Notes under the pieces: generated by a model
Database searches by the model: none
What the model saw: only the letters and a program-made list of their open reading frames with translations
Told to the model about the DNA's origin: nothing
Shown here: piece after piece, positions 43,170-52,312 of the stretch
Position numbering within the stretch: the stretch's first letter is position 1
How the letters are laid out: each line of letters starts with the position of its first letter
From: Mesostigma viride
Taxonomy: Eukaryota; Streptophyta; Mesostigmatophyceae; Mesostigmatales; Mesostigmataceae
Reading direction: 5' to 3'
DNA: 64,000 bases
NCBI GenBank assembly: GCA_009746045.1
Contig: RPFO01000348.1
Span: 356,350-420,349 of the forward strand
Made by a program: the position numbers and the translations under genes

Positions 43170-43211
43170 GGAGGGCCGGCATCGACCGTTGATGGTCAAT
43201 GCCGGCCCTCC
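43170..43211. repeat. 42-bp hairpin just upstream of the transposase start
   Basis: The arms GGAGGGCCGGCAT (43,170-43,182) and ATGCCGGCCCTCC (43,199-43,211) are perfect inverts. The stem extends with GACC/GGTC after one mismatch. It lies 16 bp upstream of the transposase ATG, so it would fold in the 5' UTR or promoter. Confidence 0.9.
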
Positions 43212-43289
43212 GTGGCTAACCAGTCGCCATCGGGATCACAAATCGAGCCACGCTAGGGCGTCTGCGCCAGTGAGACCACTGGCAGCTCA

Positions 43290-43520
43290 CTAATCAACCG
43301 TGACCATGAAGTCCGGCTCAGTCGACATTTCCAGGAACGCATCCAACATAATTTGGCGATAAAACTCAGGAAGCCTGCAGGATGACCAATGAAACTGGAC
43401 AATGTAGGTATCCGTGGAGGAAGGGAAAGGAGACATCACGAAATTTGGCCAGCTAGCATGTGTGTCGATGTAAGTGTTCGGCTCGAGTCCGGTATCCATG
43501 GGTGGGTACCGACCGCCATC
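43290..43520 (-). other. Small ORF with a SWP motif, unknown
   Basis: A frame of about 70 codons lies upstream of the transposase and contains TYIDTHASWPNFVMSPFP. This resembles the MDTHSSWPAFVSCVNLPE block of transposase exon 2. It may be a duplicated exon fragment, an alternative 5' exon, or chance. The protein otherwise matches nothing I know. Confidence 0.35.
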
Positions 43521-44046
43521 TTTCTGGTGCCACCCGCCGCCGTGATAGCCGCTAAGTCACCCGTTGCAAGTTTGAGTCTGCTCGCCAACGCTTTCGATGT
43601 CGTCGATCCCTTTTGATCAAACGGACATTTTCTCAGTCATTCAAATGGTAGATATTACGGTCAGTGTACGGTAGTGTTGGTTAGTCACGGGCTCATTGGT
43701 AGAAGTCTACTGAAACGGTACAGCCTTAGCTCCTGAGGCCTCTGTACTTGTACCAAGCAGTACGGAGTTTAGCCGATCCGCACGCAGCCGCGCGGGGCGT
43801 GCGGGCCCCGCGCGAGGCGTGCGGTCCGGCCGTTTGTGTAGCTGCCGTTGGTGCCTTTTGGCGAAAGACGTTCAAAAAATTTTTGCGCGGGATGCTGCCA
43901 GGTTCGTCGATCTGCTGAATCCAACGGCGGACAGAGGCAGGTGCAGTGCGTCATGTATACGTTGGCACCGTCTCCGTTCGCAAAACGGGGGGATTCCGGA
44001 CTTAGCCAGCCTTGGTCGCATGGTGGTGTGCGACCGAACGTTGTAA

Positions 44047-46290
44047 ATGCCGAGAAGGGTAGCAGTGCTACGACCAGCTCACGTGTGCAGTCCTGAGGAG
44101 TGGGAGCGATTTGATGCAAGAGCGACAGAAGAGGAAAAGCCGAAACAAAACGTCGTTCCCTCGGAATATGTGCGGACCTTAAGACTGCAAATCACGACCT
44201 TTGGCCGTGCATACCTCGTAGAGGGGTATGTCCTCAAGGAACAGGATGGCGCCATGGTGGATGCTCTCATTAACCGGGTAAAGAAGAGCTGCATAAACTT
44301 TCTAGAAACATGTGTGGCTGACGACAACCGTGCAGAGCTGGATAAGTATGAGGCATCCAGCTGGGTGGTAGACCCGACGACTGGTGAGCTCACCGCCCAG
44401 AAGCCCAAGGGCTCCAAACCCAAAGCCCTAAGTGTTGAAGAATTCGTAAAAAAGGAGCTGAGCCGGTGGCTAAGCAACTCCAGCTTAAAAAAGAGGCAGA
44501 GTTTTGCCGAGGACGAGGATGATGACGTGAAGGAAAATACCAAAGCGCTAAGCGACGTGACCAACATGCCAAAGGTAATAACGCTATCTTTAGCTACAGG
44601 AGTCTGCAAGCTTCTTGGTTTTTTCTTTCATCGCAGGTCTGCTACTAACCGACTTCCCGAATGTTAACGTCCTTATTCCATGCCCCGCCCTCTGCTTGCA
44701 GACAACTCCTGCTGCCAAGCCGGCGGCAAAGCCGGCGGCCAAGCCGGCGGCCAAGCCGGCGGCCAAGCCGGAGGTCAAGCCGGAAGTAAAGCCGGAAGTA
44801 AAGCCGGAGGTCAAGCCGGAGGCCAAGCCTGTGCAGCATGCCACAGGCGTCCGAGCAGATGAAATTCGGAGACTCAGAGCTCGGCTCCAAGCCCTTGAGG
44901 AGGAGTTAGAGCAGGAAGTGGCAGGGTACGCGCCTGCACCTGTGGAGGTATCGGATGTGAGGCCGCCGCCTCCGGTGGCCAAGAAGGTTGTACCGCCGCC
45001 CCCTCCCGTTCCCAAGCAGCCTGTCATGCCGCCCCCTCCGGTGGCCAAGAAGGTTGTACCGCCGCCCCCTCCCGTTGGCACGCAGCCTGTCATGCCGCCC
45101 CCTCCGGTGCCCAGCAACGCTGTGCAGCCGTCCCCTCCGGTGCCCAACAACACCGTGGAGCCGCCCACTACGGTGCCCAAGCTGGCCGACCTGCCAATGC
45201 CGGATGGTCTCCCGCCTGCTCGTGTGCCTGCCATCAAGCCAGATGTCTTCGAGCCCATCACGTCGCGCCCCGCCGTCAACAAGCCGCCCGCCAGCAACAA
45301 GCCGGCCGCCAGCAAGAAGCCGCCGCCAGCAAGAAGCCGGCTGCAAAGCGAAAGCTTCCTAGTGGTCCCATGGACTTGGGGCTTGCGCACTATCTGAGCA
45401 CCTTACTGCCAACCGCGGTGGTTCAAGAGCGACCGGGCCCTGGTGGTTTCGGAGAAGCACTGCACGGGGCCTTCGTGGCACAAAGGTACAAGTACGAGCG
45501 CGATGGGGCGCGGCCGGCTGCGTATGTTTGGGAGCCTGGCAAAGTGGTGGAGGTGAAGCCGAAGCTCAAGGCCCCTTACGGCACGCGGTTTGTGGAGCGT
45601 GATGGGGGCTCGCAAATGCTGTTTGTTGACTTTGCCACGATGCATTACGGTGACGCCGAGGGCAACGAGAATGCGTGGGTCCTTCTGGGCAACGTCACTG
45701 ACGACGACCTTCGAGGCGCACGTGCGAAATTGAAGGAGAGTTGGGGGCCAGCAGAGGAGAAGGAGGAGGTGTCGGATGAGTATGTACCGGCCAAGCGAGC
45801 GCGGGCGCCACCCAAGGAGAAGGCGTCTGCCGGTGCTCCCTCCGCGCCAGCGATCCCGCCTGCCTCTAGCTCTTCGACCGCAACGGTGTCTGCTGGTGCT
45901 CCCTCCGCGCCAGCGATCCCGCCTGCCTCTAGCTCTCCGGCCGCAACAGCGTCTGCCGGTGCTCCCTCCGCGCCAGCGATCCCGCCTGCCTCTAGCCCTT
46001 CGCCCGCAATGGCGTCTGCCGGTGCTCCCTCCGCGCCAGCGATCCCGCCTGCCTCTAGCTCTTCGACCGCAACGGAGTCTGCCGGTGCTCCCTCCGCGCC
46101 AGCGATCCCGCCTGCCTCTAGCTCTCCGGCCGCAACGGCGTCTGCCGATGCTCCCTCCGCGCCAGATCTCACCGAGGCGGAACTGGAGCTTGCCGCGCTC
46201 AAGGCCATGATGGCAAAAGCGCAGCGGAAAGTTGAGCTGGAGCGGCAAGCAAAGGAGTCCCAGAGTCAGACTCCTGATCCGGTAATTTAG
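44047..46290 (+). CDS. CACTA second gene, Pro/Ala-rich protein with a 1-nt deletion
   Basis: Exon 1 (44,047-44,574) encodes an unrecognised domain with SEYVRTLRLQITTFGRAYLV and an acidic C-terminus. Intron 44,575-44,701 is GT-AG and in phase. Exon 2 starts with (AKPA)n and EVKP repeats, then a short coiled-coil (RRLRARLQALEEELEQE) and (PPPPVAKKVV) repeats. Near 45,320 one unit of the 18-bp repeat encoding KKPxAS is 17 nt, which moves the frame. Reading on in the shifted frame gives KKPAAKRKLPSGPMDLGLAH, a nuclear-localisation-like stretch, then a domain (VWEPGKVVEVKPKLKAPYG), five SAGAPSAPAIPPAS repeats and a final Leu/Ala/Lys helix, stopping at 46,290. It is probably the element's accessory DNA-binding protein, by analogy with TnpA; this is inference. 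The deletion may be a real mutation or a sequencing error in the repeat. Confidence 0.7.
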
Positions 46291-46858
46291 TGGAATGTTT
46301 TTTCTGAAGCACGTTTTAGCTATGTAGTGATGTGGTGTTGTCACACCCAATTGCCATGTGCGTATATTTTTGTTACTCATGTATGTATCACTCTCATGCT
46401 AGGTCATGCATCATACCCACAGGCATAACCCATTTCACCATGCATAGGATGTTTTGCTGGGCAACAACTATCTGCCGTGCCTGACTGCCCCCCCCCCCCT
46501 GCCTTGCTGCCCTTGTGTCCTCTTCAATGGTGGTGCTCTGTGTGCCTGCAGGCCTCCAGAGCATGAGTGCTGGCAACTGTGTGGCTTTGTTCAGGCAAAG
46601 AAGCATCATTGATCATGATGACACCTGAAGAAGAAGTAAATTAATTGGCTGGGCTTGATGCGGCCTGTGTTATTTCACAATGGTGTAAACGTATCGATGA
46701 GACGCCCAATGTGGGGCTAAATCCTCATTGTAAATCAAGAGAGACAACTGTTAATGGGATGTATTATTATTTGTAATAAAGAAACCATTTGGAATGATGG
46801 CCTGTTAAGCTGTTCTTAACAGTGCTTGTGTTGTAATGCTGGCAAAATCTGCATTTTC
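46291..46858 (+). other. 3' region of the CACTA second gene
   Basis: Non-coding. TGTAA motifs at about 46,729 (CATTGTAAATC) and 46,769 (TTTGTAATAAAG) are candidate polyadenylation signals of the green-algal type. Confidence 0.5.
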
Positions 46859-47200
46859 CCCTTTTTTATCACTGTCATTTTTACCACTTTGTGGTATTTT
46901 TTTACCACCCTCATTTTTACCACTTTTTACCACTTTTTACCACCCTCACTTTTACCACTTTGTGGCGTGTTTTTACCACCCTCGCTTTTACCACTTGGTG
47001 GTATTTTTTACCACTTTGGTGGTAAAAGGGGTGGTAAAAGGTGGTAAAATGATTTTACCACCTGCTTTTCTCCTAGCGTTTTCCCACCGTTTTACCACTT
47101 TTTACCACTTTTTACCACTTTTTACCACTTTTTACCACTTTTTACCACTTTTTACCACTTTTTACCACTTTTTACCACCCACTTTTACCACTTTTACCAC
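46859..47200. repeat. CACTA right subterminal repeats
   Basis: TTTTTACCAC units in direct orientation, densest at 47,087-47,180, with a small inverted section near 47,015-47,050. They mirror the AAAAAGTGGT units at the left end. Confidence 0.92.
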
Positions 47201-47225
47201 TTTTACCACCAACGAGTTCCTAGTG
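47201..47225 (-). repeat. CACTA right terminal inverted repeat
   Basis: 25 bp ending in CGAGTTCCTAGTG, an exact reverse complement of the left end. Confidence 0.95.
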
Positions 47226-50200
47226 GAGTAGAGGGCGGCCCCATCCGCGTCCTCGCACTTGATGGTGGAGTGGGGAAAGACCGACCGAACCATGGCACAC
47301 ACCACCCGGAGGAGAGCGGTATGGAGATAGAGGAACCAGTTCTGGTTCTGCTGGCCACCCATGCACGCGATGTAGTGCGTCCCAGTAGTATCCAGAGCAA
47401 GCCCGCAGCTGCCGCAGGACGCACCCGCCGTGATGAGAGGTTGCGGGGCAAAGAGCTGGTGGCGGAGAGCGATGGCGTAAAGGGCCGGAACCAGCGTGAA
47501 CAAAGGGCTCATGGGGAGGGCGCGCAGGAATGCGGACCCCACGCTCCCCTCAAGGGAAACGGAGTGAAGCCAAGCCTTCCCCTGATCGTTCAAGCTCGCG
47601 TGCAGACCCATCCAGTCGACACAGTGTAGTATACCCGCGTAGGTCTTTTGTTGTTTTTCATGAACGCAGGCAGGGAAGACACTAGGACTGACGACAGTAG
47701 ACACGCCGGGCGTCACTGCCCCGGGGCAGGCGACGGTGGACGGCCTGAGCGGGGCGGACGAGGTCGCAAGCCTGCTGGATCCCGAGGTAAGAATCCTGCA
47801 CAGCCTGCACAAAGGGGAAGGGGGATGGGGTGACCAAGTCGGGAATGGCGCTGACGGCGCTGGGGACCAACCGGCGGATCTCCGCCCAGGCCTGAGCAAC
47901 AGAGCCAAGGAAGGCGGCGGGGGCGAGGCGGGCGGCGCGGGTGAGCCCACACCCGCCCATGCGGCAGGGGAGGGTGGCCAATTAGCGCATGGAGTGAGCT
48001 GGCAGGCTAGGGCCGGGGAGGAGCACCTGCAAGGCGGCCTGAATGCGCTCGTCATGGCCTTCCGCGGCAAGCCGCACCAAGTGGGGGGGAGCGCCACGGA
48101 GCCAGTGAACCACCCGCGGCCGGTGGGCGCAAAACCACAGGAGGAGCCCTTTGGTCTGGGGGTCCTTGAGGCGCGCCCAAGTCTCGAGGACATGGGTGCG
48201 CTGTTCCCCGGTGGCCCGGAGCTCCTCTGCGACGTAGTCAGGGTCACCCACAGGGACGCCTAGGCACGAGAAACCACGCGCGCCCGCGCCAATGCCCCCG
48301 GGATAGCCGCGGGGAAGCCAGAGCAGACTTCCCCCTGGGGCGAAAAGACTGCACACTTGGGGAGGGTGAGCCGAAGGTTGATGGCCGCCATGGCCACTTC
48401 AAGGGCAGCCAGGGCGGCAACCACAGCGTCGGCCGGGCCAAGGGCATGGATATCGTCCATATAGGCGAGGAGCACGACATCCGGGTGCGCAGCGTGGACA
48501 CCTTGGAGAGCCTTGTGCAGCGGGGCAGACAGGTAAAAGGGGCCGAGGGGGTCACCTTGCTGGGTTCCCGTGCGGGAAGCGATGTCGGCGAACGTCCCAT
48601 CCTCCATGAGGAAGGAGAGTTGAGTGGGTTCGCCGTAGCAGGCTGCTGTCCACGCAAGAAGGTCAGGGAACGCCTCGCCGACGGCCTCAAAGATGCTAGC
48701 CTTGGTGACAGCATTGAACGCATTGTGGCAATCCACCTTCAGCGCCACATGGGTCGGATGCGTCTCGAGGTAGGCCTGAACTGTGTGCACGATGATGTCG
48801 CTGCCCCCTTTGGTGGCGACGCCAAGCTGGGCCGCGACGGACTCCTCAGTATCACTCCGGTTGGGGCAGAAGTAGGCGCGAAACTCGGGGGCCTTTTGGC
48901 GACAAATGACCTTACTCACCAGCTTGCGTAGGACCTCGCCGCAAGCAATGGGACGAACGCGGCCAGCAGGCGGGGGGACGTCGTCTTTCAGGAGGGCAAT
49001 GAGGCGTGCCCCAGCCAGCCAAGGGCGCGCCTCGGGGGCCAGGGACCCCGCGGCCAAGTCGGCGGCAGCCTCAAAGAGTGCGGTCGCCCCGCCATGGCCC
49101 GCCATCACGGAGAGGTGCTCGTAGCGCCAGCCTGAGGGGCCGGTGGAGGAGGCGTTCGGCAGATCCTTCAGCACAGCCGTGAAGATGTCCAGGTCCAGGA
49201 CAATAGGCGGGGGCGGGGGGGTGGCCGGGGCGGGCACCGCAAAGGCCGGTTCGTCGGGGTGAAGGTCGCGCAAAGCCTGCAGGGTCGGGGGAGTGGAGGG
49301 AGCCAACGCGGTCAGTTCAAGCTTTTGCATGGCCCGGCTCAATTCACCTACCTTCACCAACCGCATGACGTCAGCTTCCACCCGGGCAAAGGAGGCGGCC
49401 CCCGACACCCGGGTGGAGGCCGGAGGCTGCAGCGCCCACAGCCCTTCCCAATCCCCGAGGAGGAACCGCCGGCAGCGAGCGATGACCGCACCCTGTACGC
49501 CACGCACGCCCCGCTCCAACGGCGCTAAGAGGAGCCGGGGGGTGACGAGAAACAGCTTGTGGCCGAGTTCGTCGAGAGGGTGACTATGCATCCGGGCCAG
49601 GGAAAGCAGGGCGCAGCGCGTAAACAAGCTCCGGGCGCGGTGAGGGACGTCCGGGAGCGTCATGCAAGGGTTGCGCGCACAGGCGGCAAAAGGGAGCGTG
49701 GCCAGGAATGCCCAGCCTGCCGAGAGGTCCCCCGGATCGCTCGTACCCTGCGATGCCGGTGGAGGGGCAGGGGCCGACCGAGGGGCCGCCCCGGACCGGG
49801 AGGCCGGTGCGGCCGCCGGGCCGCCGGGCAGGCCGTTCTGGGGGGTTTGGCGGCGGCACTGCCGCTCATGCTGGTACCGCCCGTGGATCGAAAAAATCCG
49901 CTGGCAATGGGCTGCCGGGCAGCGGTAGCAGTCCATGGCGCGCATGGCGGCCTCCGTGATGTGGGGGTGGGAAGCCCGAATGTGCACCAGCAACGAATTC
50001 CGGTTGGGCAGGCGCGCGCCACACGGGTCACCAAGGGGACCATCGACTTGGCAATAATGGAAGCCATCTGAGGGGGGGCGCCCACCCGGTTGGGCCGCCC
50101 CGGGTCGAGAGGGGGAGGGGTCGGGAGCACCCTCAGCCAGAGGAACTACAGCTGCAGCGGAACCCAGGGCGGGGCCGGCCGCCGGGCGGTCAGCAGGGCT

Positions 50201-52039
50201 CGTGGCAGCCGAGGACAAGACCGGCGCGGGGACGGCCCCCACGGCCGGGAGGGGGGCGCTGGAGGAGGCAGCCAAGCCGGCGCGCGACCCACGACCACGC
50301 ACAGGGGAGGCAGGTGTCGGGGCAGGCGCGTGGGACTGGCGGCGCACGGACACGGGCGAGGGCCCCAGCGGGAGAACGCCAGGAGGCAAGGGGGAAAGGA
50401 CCGCGGCCCGGCAAAGGGGGCAGGTGGCGGAGGTCGCGTGCAAGCTCGTGGCGATGCAAGCTTGATGGAAGACGTGGCCGCAAGCAGGGAGGCGGCAGAG
50501 ACCGTCACCAGGGCGAGGCAGGTCCAAGCAGATGGGGCAGGAGGGGCCGCTGGCAGTGACATCCACCAAGTGGGCCGGCCCGTAGTGGGCGGGCGCCGCG
50601 TCCCACCCCAGCTCCCAGCTCGGCAGTCGGGCGATCTCATCGGCGGAGAGAAGACGGCGGCGCGGACCAGCAGGGTGCCAGACATGGGGGATGCCCGCAA
50701 GCTCGAGCACATCGTGCAAGATGGCGGGCACGGCCGCACCCGCGCTCAGCTCAAGAACACGCCCCCCCCCGCATCGTACAGAACCAGGTCGCCGGCGTGC
50801 ACGGTGACAGGAGCCCCGAAGTCAACGCGCAGGCGGGCGGCTTGCGCTGGGGTGACCGCCGTAGTCAAGCGCCCGTGGGCCTGCGCAACAAGGCCGGCCG
50901 AGCCGGGCCCGGCAGAGGCAAGAAACGTGTGCAGCTGAGGGCGATCGAGCAAGGCGTGGTCGGTGGCCCCCCCAGCGAGATATGTCGCACGGGCGGCCTG
51001 CTGGGCCTGCACGGCAAGCCCTGTAGCAAAGAGCACCACCGCCTGCGCCACTTGAGCGTCCAGATTCAGGAGCCATTCTTGGCGCACCGCGGGCAGGTGC
51101 CAAGGCAGGCGGCCGCCGCATGGTAGTCCTCGAGGACAAACCCCCAAAGCGTGGAGGCAAGGACAGGGGGGAGGCTGCCTGCAGCATGTGCCGGACACGA
51201 ACCACAAGGGCACTAAATTCAGGGGGCCGTGGGAGCGTAGGAAACGCCGCGTGCAAGCCGACAGCGTCCAACAGCAAGGGGCAATACAGCCAAGAGAACG
51301 TGGCGTGCCGGAGCGCGCTGACGCCCGCAATGTTGGTGGGGGGCCAAACGGAGAAGTCGTGGGACCCAAGCGCGGCCGACCAGGGGCCCACCACAGGAGT
51401 CGCCGCAGGGTGTCCCACAGCCTCAGGGAGGAGAGCCGCCAGGGACCCCTCAAGCACAGGAGGACGCAGGTCAGTGGCCACCGCCGTGCTGGCCGGAGGT
51501 GGATCCCCAGAGCTAGGCGGGGCAGGGCCAGGGGACCCCGCGGAGGGGCCGGACGTGACGGCGCGGGGAGAGCGGGAGCACGGTGTGGAACCCTCCACGA
51601 GGTCCGCAAGGCCCAGGAGAGGGTCCAGCGAGGGGCTGCGGGAGGGGGCGCGGGCCGAATGGGATCCCGGGGTCGACACGGCCGCGCGTCGGGAGCCTAG
51701 GGACGGCCGAGGCGGGGCCACGCAATGAGGGCACGCCCAAGGACCCGGGGGAGGCAGCCGGAAGAGGGGCGGGACCAAGCAGCGCGTGTGCCAGCCGCAT
51801 TGGCACGAATCACACACAAGGAGACGGGGGGCATCCTCACCACTGTGGCAGACCTCGCACACAATTAAGCGAGAGTGGCACAGGGGCGCCACGACCGTCG
51901 TCGTCCAGGTCGCCCATCTCCTGCAGGTGCGCCGCGATGCGTAAGGACCGACGCGGCGCAGGGGCGCCACTAGGCAGCGCATCCCGCGCCCGGGAGGTGC
52001 GTCGTCGTGAAGGAGGCATGGGGGAGGTGCGTAAAACAA
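47226..52039 (-). pseudogene. A1 proximal part: RLE non-LTR retrotransposon with PHD, RING, C2H2 and RT
   Basis: Target-primed retrotransposon polyprotein read on the minus strand. Residues about 61-106 form a PHD finger (CEVCHSG...LLVCDSCQCGWHTRCL...CPHC; 51,860-51,720). After a Pro/Ser-rich linker and two frameshifts (near 51,110 and in a poly-C run near 50,760) comes a RING finger (CPICLDL...CGHVFHQACI...CPLC; 50,540-50,410). Two C2H2-like fingers follow (about 50,060-49,870), then the reverse transcriptase: KVDCHNAFNAV motif A, TGTQQGDPLGPFYL motif B and AYMDDIHALG motif C (about 48,750-48,450). Further frameshifts occur near 48,260, 47,980 and 47,690 before the CCHC knuckle (CGSCGLALDTTGTHYIACMGG, about 47,400). 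The frame is then cut by the CACTA insertion. With the piece at 37.6-38.25 kb this is the most complete A copy. Family: CCHC followed by RLE, as in R2/NeSL/HERO-like elements. PHD plus RING ahead of the fingers is unusual. Confidence 0.88.
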
Positions 52040-52060
52040 GGCATGGGGGAGGTGCGTAAA
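52012..52060. repeat. 25-bp direct repeat at the A1 5' end
   Basis: GGCATGGGGGAGGTGCGTAAA occurs twice in tandem (about 52,016 and 52,041). The first copy covers the presumed A1 start codon and the second abuts fragment B4. It may mark the insertion junction. Confidence 0.7.
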
Positions 52061-52250
52061 CGCCCAGCTATAAACCTATATACAGAGCCATGTCAAAGCT
52101 CTATACTACGATAAGACCAATGGAAACGCCTAACGGGAGGAACCTAATAGCCCTGCTGCACCGCAAAATCAGCCCGCGTACGGCGGAGCATGATATCAGC
52201 CATGGCCCGAGTCAGCCCCAGTCCGACAAGCGCTGACGCCAATATGACGT
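52061..52250 (-). mobile_element. B4: inverted internal fragment of retrotransposon B
   Basis: The minus strand matches the last 28 or so codons (ending ...GCAGGGCTATTAG) and about 110 bp of the family B 3' UTR. The final part of the UTR and the AT tail are missing. It faces away from B1, from which it is separated by about 50 bp. Confidence 0.85.
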
Positions 52251-52269
52251 CCAGGTAGTTATAAACATC

Positions 52270-52312
52270 GATTTTCGAGCTGGGCCGATATATATATTAA
52301 TGGCCCAGCTGG
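52270..52312. repeat. (TA)n junction with flanking inverted AGCTGGGCC
   Basis: GAGCTGGGCC-GATATATATATTAAT-GGCCCAGCT: a (TA)n core with inverted arms marks the 5' end of B1. The right arm is coding in B1 (codons for MAQL); the left arm looks like an inverted copy of it. Confidence 0.75.

Larger units (their letters stand above)
38254..47225. mobile_element. EnSpm/CACTA DNA transposon, 8,972 bp, nested in retrotransposon A1
   Basis: The two ends are perfect 25-bp inverted repeats starting CACTAGGAACTCG (38,254-38,278 and 47,201-47,225). The flanking dinucleotide GA is duplicated (38,252-38,253 and 47,226-47,227). Removing the element and one GA restores the retrotransposon sequence as seen in copy A2 at about 35,170. 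Dense subterminal repeats lie inside both ends. It carries a split transposase gene on the minus strand and a second gene on the plus strand, transcribed divergently from a central 0.9-kb region. Ends, subterminal repeats, short target duplication and transposase type agree with the EnSpm/CACTA superfamily. Confidence 0.95.

Noticed and set aside
43669..43676. Possible CACTA end (CACTACCG on the minus strand), with a similar match at 39,100
   Set aside because: The 25-bp perfect inverted ends with restored host sequence at 38,254 and 47,225 define the true ends; these are chance matches, one of them within coding sequence.
45403..46380. Long minus-strand frames opposite the CACTA second gene
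   Set aside because: Shadow frames caused by the GC-rich 75-bp repeats of the plus-strand gene.
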